Source: Variovorax sp. OK212 (GTDB taxonomy: Bacteria > Pseudomonadota > Gammaproteobacteria > Burkholderiales > Burkholderiaceae_C). From it: a stretch of DNA of 64,000 bases. The translations under genes and the position numbers were made by a program. Of the stretch, positions 55,898 through 64,000 are shown piece after piece. The DNA is taken from the NCBI RefSeq assembly GCF_900112425.1, contig NZ_FOLP01000003.1:676827-740826 (forward strand), given 5' to 3'. The notes under the pieces were generated by a model. It was not told the origin of the DNA and made no database searches. It saw only the letters and a program-made list of their open reading frames with translations. Position 1 is the stretch's first letter, and each line of letters begins with the position of its first letter.

Positions 55898-57400
55898 TCA
55901 GGCCGCTTCCTTGAGCGACGGCAGCTTGGCCACGAGCCGCAGCGAGACGGTCAGGCCTTCGAGCTGGAAGTGCGGCCGCAGGAAGAACTTGGCGCTGTAG
56001 TAGCCGGGGTTGCCCTCGACGTCTTCGACCACGACCTCCGCTGCCGCGAGCGGCCTGCGGGCCTTGGTCTCCTGCGACGAGTTGGCGGGATCGGCATCGA
56101 CGTAATGCATGATCCATTCGTTGAGCCAGCGCTGCATGTCCTCGCGCTCCTTGAACGAGCCGATCTTGTCGCGCACGATGCACTTGAGGTAATGCGCGAA
56201 ACGCGTGCTGGCAAACAGGTAAGGCAGCCGGGCCGACAGGTTGGCATTGGCCGTTGCGTCGGGGTCCATGTACTCCTGCGGCTTCTGTACCGACTGCGCG
56301 CCGATGAAAGCAGCGTGGTCGGTGTTCTTGCGGTGCACCAGCGGGATCAGCCCGGCCTTGGCAAGCTCGGCTTCGCGGCGGTCGGAGATGGCGATTTCGG
56401 TCGGGCACTTCATGTCGAAGCCGCCGTCGTCCGTGGGAAAGGTATGGCAAGGCAGGTTCTCGACGGTGCCGCCCGACTCCACGCCGCGGATCATGGTGCA
56501 CCAGCCATAGAGCTTGAAGCTGCGGTTGATGTTGACGGCCATGGCATAGGCCGCGTTGCTCCACACGTAGTTGCGATGGTCGGCGCCTTCGGTTTCTTCC
56601 TCAAAGTCGAACTCGTCGACCGGATTGGTCTTCGCACCGTAGGGCAAGCGCGAGAGAAAGCGCGGCATCGCGAGGCCGACATAGCGCGAATCTTCCGTGT
56701 TGCGCAGGGAGTTCCAGGGCGCGTGTTCGAGGTTCGAGGTGATCTTGGCGAGGTCACGGGGATTCGCCAGCTCCTGCCACGATTCCATGCCCAGCAGCGA
56801 CGGGGCAGAGCCCGCGATGAAGGGCGCATGCGACGCCGCGGAAATGCGCGCGAGGGCACCGAGCAACTCGACGTCGGGCGGCGTGTGGTCGAAGTAGTAG
56901 TCGGCCACGAGGCAGCCGTAGGGCTCGCCGCCGAGCTGGCCGTATTCCTCCTCGTAGATGCGCTTGAAGATGGGACTCTGGTCCCACGCGATGCCCTTGT
57001 GGCGGCGCAACGTGCGGCGGACTTCGTCTTTCGACACGTCCATGAAACGGATCTTGAGCTTCTCGTCTGTCTCGGTGTTGTAGACCAGGTGATGCATGCC
57101 GCGCCAGGCCGACTCGACCTTCTGGAAGTCGTCCTTGTGCAGCACGAGGTTGATCTGCTCGGACAGCTTGCGATCGATCTCGGCAATGATGGCTTCGATG
57201 CTGCTGTACGCGTCGTCCGTCATCGTCGCCGTGTTGACGAGCGCCTGTTCGGCCAACGTGCGCACGGCGGCCTCGACGGCGTCGCGTGCCTCTTCGGTCT
57301 TGGGCTTGAACTCGCGGTCGAGCAAGGACGCGAAATCGGAAGGGTCGGCGTACTGCGCCGTCTCGGGTGCGTGGCGCACGGGTTCGATGGTGATGCTCAT
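55898..57400 (-). CDS. tssC: Type VI secretion contractile sheath large subunit TssC (VipB)
   Basis: A 500-residue sheath protein of normal length: 'INLVLHKDDFQKVESAWRGMHHLVYNTETDE', 'FGCLVAD/YGCLVADYYFDH', 'PRFLSRLPYGAKTNPVDEFDFEE' and 'YVWSNAAYAMAVNINRSFKLYGWC' are TssC landmarks. It forms the contractile sheath with TssB around the Hcp tube and is recycled by TssH. It starts 20 bases after the tssB stop. Confidence 0.97.
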   Translation of the reverse strand: MSITIEPVRHAPETAQYADPSDFASLLDREFKPKTEEARDAVEAAVRTLAEQALVNTATMTDDAYSSIEAIIAEIDRKLSEQINLVLHKDDFQKVESAWRGMHHLVYNTETDEKLKIRFMDVSKDEVRRTLRRHKGIAWDQSPIFKRIYEEEYGQLGGEPYGCLVADYYFDHTPPDVELLGALARISAASHAPFIAGSAPSLLGMESWQELANPRDLAKITSNLEHAPWNSLRNTEDSRYVGLAMPRFLSRLPYGAKTNPVDEFDFEEETEGADHRNYVWSNAAYAMAVNINRSFKLYGWCTMIRGVESGGTVENLPCHTFPTDDGGFDMKCPTEIAISDRREAELAKAGLIPLVHRKNTDHAAFIGAQSVQKPQEYMDPDATANANLSARLPYLFASTRFAHYLKCIVRDKIGSFKEREDMQRWLNEWIMHYVDADPANSSQETKARRPLAAAEVVVEDVEGNPGYYSAKFFLRPHFQLEGLTVSLRLVAKLPSLKEAA

Positions 57401-57420
57401 GGGGTTTCCGTCCGTGAAGT

Positions 57421-57963
57421 TCAGGACGCCGATTCGGCAGTCGACTCGTCGTTGCTCGCCGGTGCACGAGGCTTGGGCGCCTGCGCCAGCGACTTCATGA
57501 GCGCCGGATCCTGCAAAAGCTTGTTGACGAGACCTTCGGCGCCCGCCTTGCCGTCCATGTAGGTCTGGAGATTGGCGAGTTGGGTGCGTGCCTCGAGCAA
57601 CCGGCTGAGCGGCTCGACCTTGCGCGCCACGGCAGCCGGCGAGAAGTCTTCGATGCTCTCGAAGGTGATGTCGACCATGAGCTGGCCTTCACCTGTGAGC
57701 GTGTTGGGCACCGCGAACGCCACGCGAGGCTGGATGGCCTTCATGCGTTCGTCGAAATTGTCGATGTCGATCTCCAGGAACTTGCGCTCTGTGACCGGCG
57801 GCAGCGCTTCGACAGGCTTGCCGGAAAGATCGGCCAGCACCCCCATGACGAAGGGCAGCTCGATCTTCTTCTCGGAACCGTAGATTTCCACGTCGTACTC
57901 GATCTGCACGCGCGGTGCCCGGTTGCGGGCGATGAACTTCTGACTGCTGTTGTTGTTGGCCAT
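57421..57963 (-). CDS. tssB: Type VI secretion contractile sheath small subunit TssB (VipA)
   Basis: A 180-residue sheath subunit: 'SSQKFIARNRAPRVQIEYDVEIYGSEKKIELPFVMGVLADLSG' and 'ITFESIEDFSPAAVARKVEPLSRLLEAR' are diagnostic. The ATG at 57961-57963 (MANNNSS) is chosen because the AGGGAG site lies just upstream; the longer frame is not family-like. The C-terminus is Ser/Glu-rich. Confidence 0.97.
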   Translation of the reverse strand: MANNNSSQKFIARNRAPRVQIEYDVEIYGSEKKIELPFVMGVLADLSGKPVEALPPVTERKFLEIDIDNFDERMKAIQPRVAFAVPNTLTGEGQLMVDITFESIEDFSPAAVARKVEPLSRLLEARTQLANLQTYMDGKAGAEGLVNKLLQDPALMKSLAQAPKPRAPASNDESTAESAS

Positions 57964-58036
57964 GAAAACTCCCTGCTGAAAAAGACGGAACGAGAAATGG
58001 ACGCGGGCGCTGGACCGAGCGCGACGCACCGGAAAA

Positions 58037-60739
58037 TCAGGCGTACTCGGTGTGGCAGACGATGGCGCCCCCTCCTTGCAAATCGTGGCCAGGGCCATGG
58101 CGAGCTTCGATGTCGACGGACATCCGGACGATGGTTCGCCGCCGATGCAGCGCGTCGAGCCACTCCCTGGAAAGAAGTGGCAGCAGCTTCTGCTCGATGA
58201 AGCCGATCAGCCGGCGGGCGCCGGTTTCATGGGTGCCGCAGCGCTCGATGACTTCATGCACGACCGCGGGCGTGTACACGAGCTCGATACCGTGCTGCTC
58301 GTTCATGCGATCGACGACGCGCTCCAGGTGCAGCGAGACGATGTCGCCCAACGCCTCGGCGCCCAGAGGCAGATAGGGCACGACCGACAGACGCCCCAGG
58401 AAGGCGGCCGGAAAAACGGTGCGCAAGATCGGCTGCAGCTCGTCGCGCAAGAGCTCGACGCCAGGCAACGGCGAGACACCTTCGCAGAGACTCGCAATGC
58501 GCTCGGCGCCGGTGTTGCTCGTCAGCAGGATCGTGGTGTTCCTGAAATCGATGTGCCGCCCCTCGCCGTCTTCCATCCAGCCCTTGTCGAACACTTGATA
58601 GAAGATCTCGTGTACGTCAGGGTGCGCTTTCTCGACCTCGTCGAGAAGGATCACGCTGTACGGCCTGCGCCGCACGGCCTCGGTCAAGACGCCGCCTTCA
58701 CCGAACCCGACATAGCCCGGCGGCGACCCCTTCAGGGTCGACACGGTGTGCGGCTCCTGGAACTCGCTCATGTTGATGGTGATGAGGTTCTGCTCTCCGC
58801 CGTACATGGCTTCCGCGAGGGCGAGCGCCGTTTCTGTCTTTCCCACGCCGGAGGGGCCTGCGAGCAGGAACACGCCCACCGGCTTGTTCGGATCGGAAAG
58901 CCGGGTGCGCGCGATCTGTACGCGCTCTGCAATGGCGGCAAGTGCATGGCCCTGGCCGATCACTCGCTGATCGAGCCGGCCCTGAAGACCGAAGACTGCC
59001 GCCACTTCGTCCTTGACCATGCGGCCGACGGGAATGCCGGTCCAGTCGGCCACGATGGCGGCAACCACGGACTCGTCGACTTGTGCAAATACCAACGAAG
59101 CATCTTGTTGGCGCGAGAGCAGCTCGTGCTCGAGGGCGATCAGCTGCGCCGGGAGCGGCTTGCTCCCGGCGCAGCCCGCCTCTTCTTCGCGGCCTCCCTC
59201 ACCCCTTCGCAATGCATGAATCTCCTGAACCGAGGCCAGCTCGTCGTGCCATCTCGCCTCCTGCAAGACCAGTTCGTCGACGGCCGCCGACAGCTTGGCC
59301 TTGGCAGCATCGACAACGCTCGAGCGGGCCTCACTGCCTTGCGCCACCAGACGCTCCCGTGCCAACAAGTCGAGTTCGATTCGCAGGGCCGCGATCTGCG
59401 CGCGCAACCGTTCGACCACCGCTGGCGGCGTGTGCAGCGACATCGCCACGCGCGCGCATGCGGTGTCGAGCAGGCTGATCGCCTTGTCCGGCAGTTGCCG
59501 TGCGGGGATGTAGCGATGTGAGAGCGTGACCGCCGCACGCACGGCCTCGTCGAGGACCGTGACACCGTGGTGAGCGGCAAAGGTGGCGACGAGTCCGCGC
59601 ACCATCTCGATGGCGGCAGCCTCTTCGGGCTCGGCCACCTGCAGCGTCTGGAAGCGCCGGGTCAGCGCGGGGTCCTTCTCGATGTGGCGCTTGTACTCGC
59701 TCCAGGTGGTGGCGCCCACCGTGCGCAGCGTGCCGCGTGCCAGCGCCGGCTTGAGCAGGTTGGCCGCATCGCCGGTACCGGCCTGGCCACCGGCGCCGAT
59801 CAGGGTGTGGACCTCGTCGATGAAGAGGATCACCGGCTGCACAGACTTGCCCGCTTCGTCGAGCAACGACTTCAAGCGCGACTCGAATTCACCCCGCATG
59901 CTTGCACCAGCCAGCAGCGTACCGACGTCGAGGCTCAGGAGACGCGCATCGCGCAGCGCGGGAGGCACTTCGCCGCCGGCGATAGCCAGGGCCAATCCTT
60001 CCACCACCGCGGTCTTCCCTACGCCAGCCTCACCGGTCAACAGCGGGTTGTTCTGTCGACGACGCAAGAGGATGTCGACCATCGTGCGGATTTCATGCAC
60101 ACGACCGATGACTGGGTCAACCTGTCCGGCCCGAGCGCGCTCGGTCAGGTCGGTGCAGTAACGCGCCAGTGCCGACTTGCCATCCGGTGAGCCCGGGAGG
60201 GCTCCGCTCGCTTCGCCCGGCACTGCGAACGGGAGGCCTGAACCGTCGTGGGGACCTTCTCCATCTTCAAGGGAGCCAGCGACGATGCCGGTCGCCGCCT
60301 CGACCAAGCCGTCGACGGGAATGCGTTGAAACGCCGCAGAGATGCCAAGCAGCGTGCGACGCAACTCCGGCGTCTGCAACAGCGCGGCGATCAACCACGC
60401 GCCGCGGATACAGCGGTCGCCGAATTCGAGGCTGGCCAACACCCAGGCGCGTTCGATGGCGGTCTCGATGTGGTGCGAAAAGTCGGACAGCGATGTTGCA
60501 CCTGCGGGCAGCGCCGACAACGCGTACGCCATGTCCCTCTCCACCGCCTGCGCATCGATCTTGTAGTGACGGCAGATGCGATGCAGGTCACTGTCGTTGA
60601 GCTGCCAGAGTTGATGGATCCAGTGCGTCAGCTCGACATGCGGGTTGCCTCGAAGCCGGGCGAAGGCGGTCGCGGACTCGATGCCGCGAAACAGCGTGAG
60701 GTTGAGCTTGCCGAACAAGGCCCGGCGCGCGATCGTCAT
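58037..60739 (-). CDS. tssH: Type VI secretion AAA+ ATPase TssH (ClpV)
   Basis: A 900-residue Hsp100 protein. N-domain: 'RRALFGKLNLTLFRGIESATAFARLRGNPHVELTHWIHQLWQ'. AAA-1: '[16 protein letters not shown]' and 'LFIDEVHTLIGAGG'. A middle coiled region follows. AAA-2: 'GPSGVGKTETALALAEAM' and 'LLDEVEKAHPDVHEIFYQ'. It disassembles the contracted TssBC sheath using ATP. The ATG at 60737-60739 fits ClpV length; an in-frame TTG at 60788-60790 would add 17 residues. It is the first gene of the operon, so the promoter should lie in the gap upstream. Confidence 0.96.
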   Translation of the reverse strand: MTIARRALFGKLNLTLFRGIESATAFARLRGNPHVELTHWIHQLWQLNDSDLHRICRHYKIDAQAVERDMAYALSALPAGATSLSDFSHHIETAIERAWVLASLEFGDRCIRGAWLIAALLQTPELRRTLLGISAAFQRIPVDGLVEAATGIVAGSLEDGEGPHDGSGLPFAVPGEASGALPGSPDGKSALARYCTDLTERARAGQVDPVIGRVHEIRTMVDILLRRRQNNPLLTGEAGVGKTAVVEGLALAIAGGEVPPALRDARLLSLDVGTLLAGASMRGEFESRLKSLLDEAGKSVQPVILFIDEVHTLIGAGGQAGTGDAANLLKPALARGTLRTVGATTWSEYKRHIEKDPALTRRFQTLQVAEPEEAAAIEMVRGLVATFAAHHGVTVLDEAVRAAVTLSHRYIPARQLPDKAISLLDTACARVAMSLHTPPAVVERLRAQIAALRIELDLLARERLVAQGSEARSSVVDAAKAKLSAAVDELVLQEARWHDELASVQEIHALRRGEGGREEEAGCAGSKPLPAQLIALEHELLSRQQDASLVFAQVDESVVAAIVADWTGIPVGRMVKDEVAAVFGLQGRLDQRVIGQGHALAAIAERVQIARTRLSDPNKPVGVFLLAGPSGVGKTETALALAEAMYGGEQNLITINMSEFQEPHTVSTLKGSPPGYVGFGEGGVLTEAVRRRPYSVILLDEVEKAHPDVHEIFYQVFDKGWMEDGEGRHIDFRNTTILLTSNTGAERIASLCEGVSPLPGVELLRDELQPILRTVFPAAFLGRLSVVPYLPLGAEALGDIVSLHLERVVDRMNEQHGIELVYTPAVVHEVIERCGTHETGARRLIGFIEQKLLPLLSREWLDALHRRRTIVRMSVDIEARHGPGHDLQGGGAIVCHTEYA

Positions 60740-61027
60740 CGGGCGAATCCGCGCACGTGGAGCGACGCTGCCGACCCGATGGGCTTGCAAGCCGAGCCCG
60801 AGGCCACTTCACTTCTTTTCGCCTGCTTCTTGTTCACTTTGCCCTCCCATGCTTTCTGGAATGGGCGCGATTCTGGACGGCTTCCCCTGGGGCACGCCAA
60901 GCACAATTTCAGCCAATAGTTACCTGGTAAAAGCAGGCCATTGATCTGTGCAGTTTGTCTATTTTGGGCAGCTCGGCATATCTCTAAAGTATTAGTTCTT
61001 TCTCGCCAGAGCAAATCTCTGGGCAAA
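60740..61027. other. Non-coding gap between tssH and icd
   Basis: About 290 bases with lower GC than the flanks, especially 60900-61027, and no supportable gene. It should hold the T6SS operon promoter on the minus strand. A GG-N10-GC pair is noted separately. No tRNA or small RNA structure was recognised here. Confidence 0.6.
60899..60916 (-). promoter_or_regulatory. Weak candidate sigma-54 promoter for the T6SS operon
   Basis: On the minus strand TTGGCTGAAATTGTGCTT has the GG and GC dinucleotides at the exact 10-base separation of sigma-54 (-24/-12) promoters. The match to the rest of the consensus is partial (no TTGC directly at -12). It lies about 160 bases upstream of the tssH start. 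Confidence 0.25.
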
Positions 61028-61066
61028 TAAAAAGCCCTTGAATTCCTTCCAGGAAGTTCAAGGGCT
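61028..61066 (-). terminator. Intrinsic terminator after icd
   Basis: On the minus strand AGCCCTTGAA pairs with TTCAAGGGCT, with an inner TTCCT/AGGAA pair, and is followed by TTTTTATTT. It starts 43 bases after the icd stop. Confidence 0.9.
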
Positions 61067-61108
61067 CGGGGGCTTGGTGTCTTTGGACACCAGCAAAGGC
61101 GAAAGCAA

Positions 61109-62368
<1,260 letters not shown>

Positions 62369-62436
62369 GAGGGGGTATGGCTCCGGGGATCGGCTTAATT
62401 TTGACGACTGTCAGCGAATTCAGACACGGCGCGGAT

Positions 62437-62469
62437 TCGCTGTACAGCCAGTGAACAAATCGCTGTACA
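62437..62469. repeat. Direct repeat TCGCTGTACA x2 in the icd divergent upstream region
   Basis: TCGCTGTACA occurs at 62437-62446 and 62460-62469, 23 bases apart (about two helical turns). The first copy lies in the palindrome GCTGTACAGC (62439-62448). The region between icd and the small exported-protein gene is 219 bases and has no gene. These could be activator or repressor sites for either gene. Confidence 0.5.
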
Positions 62470-62587
62470 TTTTAGACGCAACCCCACAGCAAGCGTTTGT
62501 CAACCGACGGGCCAATGGGCTCGTTAGTGGCAGACCTTCTGCTCGCCGGGAGGCGTTTCCAACCAATTCTCGATAGAGGAATCATCA

Positions 62588-62911
62588 ATGAGCAAAATTC
62601 TCGCAGTCATGATCGCTGGCCTGTTCGCCGCTGGCGCCTACGCCCAAAACCCGGCTGGCACGACGCCCGAACAAGGTAACGCCACGAACAGCAAGTCGCA
62701 GCAACGTGCTGAAACCAAGAAGGCTGCCAAGCCCGCTGGCCAAGTCAAGGCTGCCGGTGGTGACGAAGCCAAGACGCCCGAAGGCGGCGCCATTGGTGCC
62801 GACAAGGCTGCGGCCTCCGGCGAGAAGCGCGCTGAAACCCGCGACCAGCGTCGTCGCAACAAGGACGGCAGCATCAAGCGCAAGTCGACCCAAGGCGCCA
62901 CCCCGAAGTAA
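62588..62911 (+). CDS. Small exported Lys/Ala-rich protein
   Basis: A 107-residue protein: signal peptide 'MSKILAVMIAGLFAAGAYAQ' cleaved after about residue 19, then a highly charged, Ala/Gly/Lys/Glu-rich mature chain ('RAETKKAAKP' and 'KRAETRDQRRRN'), likely disordered. Its signal peptide closely matches that of the next gene. No family or function is recognised; periplasmic stress or metal binding is conceivable. It is bounded by an intrinsic terminator, so it is its own transcript. Codon use is less GC-extreme than its neighbours, as in highly expressed genes. Confidence 0.75.
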   Translation: MSKILAVMIAGLFAAGAYAQNPAGTTPEQGNATNSKSQQRAETKKAAKPAGQVKAAGGDEAKTPEGGAIGADKAAASGEKRAETRDQRRRNKDGSIKRKSTQGATPK

Positions 62912-62925
62912 TTCGGCAGGCCTCG

Positions 62926-62956
62926 AAAAAAGCGCTCCATCGGAGCGCTTTTTTTT
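62926..62956 (+). terminator. Intrinsic terminator after the first small exported-protein gene
   Basis: Stem AGCGCTCC / GGAGCGCT with a 3-base loop, preceded by six A and followed by eight T; works in either direction. Confidence 0.95.
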
Positions 62957-63063
62957 CGTCTTCCCTCGTCAGATGGCTGTCAACCGCGACGCGCAGGGCC
63001 CGTTGAATGTCTACCTTCCGCAGGAAGGGCAATCCAGATCAACGAATTTCAAAGGATTTCTTC

Positions 63064-63261
63064 ATGAACAAGCTGCTCGCAGCCCTGGTCGCCGGCCTCT
63101 TCGCTGCCGGTGCTTTCGCTCAACAAGCCGAACCCACCACGGCCGCTCCCGCAGCCCCGAAGGTTGCCAAGCACGCTTCCGCCAAGAAGCACGTTGCTGC
63201 CAAGAAGCACAAGGTTCGCCACATGGCCAAGGCCCACACGGCCACCGCCAAGAAGGTGTAA
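63064..63261 (+). CDS. Small exported His/Lys-rich protein
   Basis: A 65-residue protein: signal peptide 'MNKLLAALVAGLFAAGAFAQ', then a mature part of Ala, Lys and His ('KVAKHASAKKHVAAKKHKVRH'). The basic, histidine-containing repeats suggest nucleic acid, polyanion or metal binding. The ATG at 63064 is used (AAAGGA upstream). The signal peptide is nearly the same as that of the preceding small protein, suggesting duplication with divergence of the mature part. Own terminator downstream. Confidence 0.75.
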   Translation: MNKLLAALVAGLFAAGAFAQQAEPTTAAPAAPKVAKHASAKKHVAAKKHKVRHMAKAHTATAKKV

Positions 63262-63279
63262 GCTTTCAAGCTCACCGGC

Positions 63280-63305
63280 AATGCCCGCATCAGCGGGCAT
63301 TTTTA
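63280..63305 (+). terminator. Intrinsic terminator after the second small exported-protein gene
   Basis: Stem ATGCCCGC / GCGGGCAT with a 4-base loop, then TTTTTA. Confidence 0.92.
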
Positions 63306-63359
63306 TTGGCATTTTTTGATTTAGGCCGGGCCCCGATCCCGCCCTGAAAGAGTTGTCCG

Positions 63360-63818
63360 ATGTTCAAGCGTCTCGCCGCCCTGCTCCTCGTGTCCGCGTC
63401 CTTCATGATGTCGGCGCATGCCCAGCAGCAACCACAGACCGACCTGCCACGCACGCAGCTTTCGGTCGGCCTGTACAAGATCGACGCGCAGATTGCGCAA
63501 ACACCCCAGCAACGCGAAATCGGCCTGATGTTCCGCAAGGAAATGCCGCAGGCCGAAGGCATGATCTTCGTGTTCGAGCAGCCTGCCACGCAATGCTTCT
63601 GGATGCGCAACACGATCCTGCCGCTCACCGCCGCCTTCGTGGCCGACGACGGCCGCATCGTCAACCTGGTCGACATGCAGCCGATGACCGAGAACTCGCA
63701 TTGCTCGCTGGAGCCGGTGCGCTACGTGCTCGAAATGAACCAGGGCTGGTTCGCCAAGAAGAACATCAAGAAGGGTGCCAAGCTCGGCGGCGAGTTGTTC
63801 GCAGCCGCCAAACGCTGA
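63360..63818 (+). CDS. DUF192 exported protein
   Basis: A 152-residue protein with a signal peptide to about residue 22 ('SASFMMSAHAQQ'). The mature part has the DUF192 pattern: 'QIAQTPQQREIGLMFRKEMPQAEGMIFVFEQP', 'CFWMRNTILPLTAAFVADDGRIV' and 'VLEMNQGWFAKKNIKKGAKL'. The family is widespread and uncharacterised, with a compact beta fold and usually periplasmic. The gene is monocistronic between two intrinsic terminators. Confidence 0.92.
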   Translation: MFKRLAALLLVSASFMMSAHAQQQPQTDLPRTQLSVGLYKIDAQIAQTPQQREIGLMFRKEMPQAEGMIFVFEQPATQCFWMRNTILPLTAAFVADDGRIVNLVDMQPMTENSHCSLEPVRYVLEMNQGWFAKKNIKKGAKLGGELFAAAKR

Positions 63819-63854
63819 GAGCATCCGCCGGCCAGCTCCCGGCTGCAGCCCACG

Positions 63855-63883
63855 AAAAAGCCGACCCTGGGGTCGGCTTTTTT
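63855..63883. terminator. Bidirectional intrinsic terminator between DUF192 gene and sod gene
   Basis: Stem AAGCCGACC / GGTCGGCTT with loop CTGG, with A-run on the left and T-run on the right, serving both convergent genes. Confidence 0.92.
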
Positions 63884-63901
63884 ACTGGGGAACGCTCGGA
63901 A

Positions 63902-64000
63902 TCAACCGAAGTTCTTGGCGGCGAAGTCCCAGTTGGCCAGCTTGGCCAGGAAGGTCTCGACGAACTTCGGGCGCAGGTTGCGGTAGTCGATGTAGTACGC
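63902..64000 (-). CDS. sodB: Superoxide dismutase (Fe/Mn), C-terminal end only
   Basis: The last 32 codons of a minus-strand gene that continues past the window. 'AYYIDYRNLRPKFVETFLAKLANWDFAAKN' is the conserved C-terminus of Fe/Mn superoxide dismutases (HAYYxDYxN...). The metal ligands lie outside the window apart from context. Iron type is inferred from the proteobacterial pattern, so the symbol is provisional. Confidence 0.85.
   Translation of the reverse strand, partial: AYYIDYRNLRPKFVETFLAKLANWDFAAKNFG

Overview
The window looks like a chromosomal segment of a high-GC betaproteobacterium, most plausibly a Variovorax-like member of the Comamonadaceae/Burkholderiales. This is inferred from the very GC-rich coding, the Bug-type tripartite-tricarboxylate receptor, the ClpS/ClpA - type VI secretion neighbourhood, and the many IclR/Liv/BMP catabolic modules. 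No database search was possible. No rRNA, tRNA, CRISPR array, insertion sequence or prophage was seen. The genes are densely packed, with many 4-base ATGA overlaps.

Left part (1-4.2 kb): the start of a minus-strand operon that looks like part of an aryl-polyene/fatty-acid-like cluster (TTG-started acyl carrier protein, small membrane protein, AMP ligase cut by the window edge). Next come a HerA-like ATPase and a minus-strand ECF sigma factor / NrsF-type anti-sigma pair. The sigma gene has a textbook GTAACC-N16-CGAA motif lying across its annotated start.

Pyrimidine block (4.4-19.3 kb, plus strand): urc1 - urc4 - upp (the URC uracil-catabolism set), a BMP-type nucleoside/nucleobase ABC importer (receptor, double ATPase, two permeases) and a CodA-like deaminase. 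Embedded between receptor and ATPase are two translationally coupled lipoproteins: a 953-residue NodB deacetylase - caspase - TPR fusion and an MTA/SAH-nucleosidase-like protein. This pair is the most unusual find of the window.

Organic-acid block (19.3-27.8 kb): an IclR repressor gene diverges from an operon of an aconitase-type hydro-lyase (large and small subunits), a complete Liv-type ABC importer with receptor, and an isocitrate-lyase/PEP-mutase-family lyase. Two identical palindromes in the divergent region are likely IclR operators. The parts resemble the dimethylmalate dehydratase/lyase steps of nicotinate fermentation, but the small subunit and the lyase both have altered active-site motifs, so the substrate is open.

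Middle (27.8-42.1 kb): an OmpR/EnvZ-type two-component system faces a small operon (Ser/Gly-rich exported protein, EF-hand protein, fatty-acid-hydroxylase-family membrane enzyme, esterase). Then follow an Imm26-like protein, a sirtuin, a Bug receptor, a DUF3574 lipoprotein, exonuclease I, cardiolipin synthase and clpS-clpA.

Type VI secretion operon (42.3-60.7 kb, minus strand): tssH-tssB-tssC-hcp-tssJ-tssK-(pentapeptide-like)-tssL-tssM-tagF-tagH-tssG-tssA-(membrane coiled-coil protein), closed by a terminator. tssE, tssF, vgrG and PAAR are absent. TssG starts with a 12-unit hexanucleotide repeat, and TssJ lacks a lipobox.

Right end (61-64 kb): icd, two small exported basic proteins, a DUF192 protein and the 3' end of an Fe/Mn superoxide dismutase gene, separated by clear intrinsic terminators.
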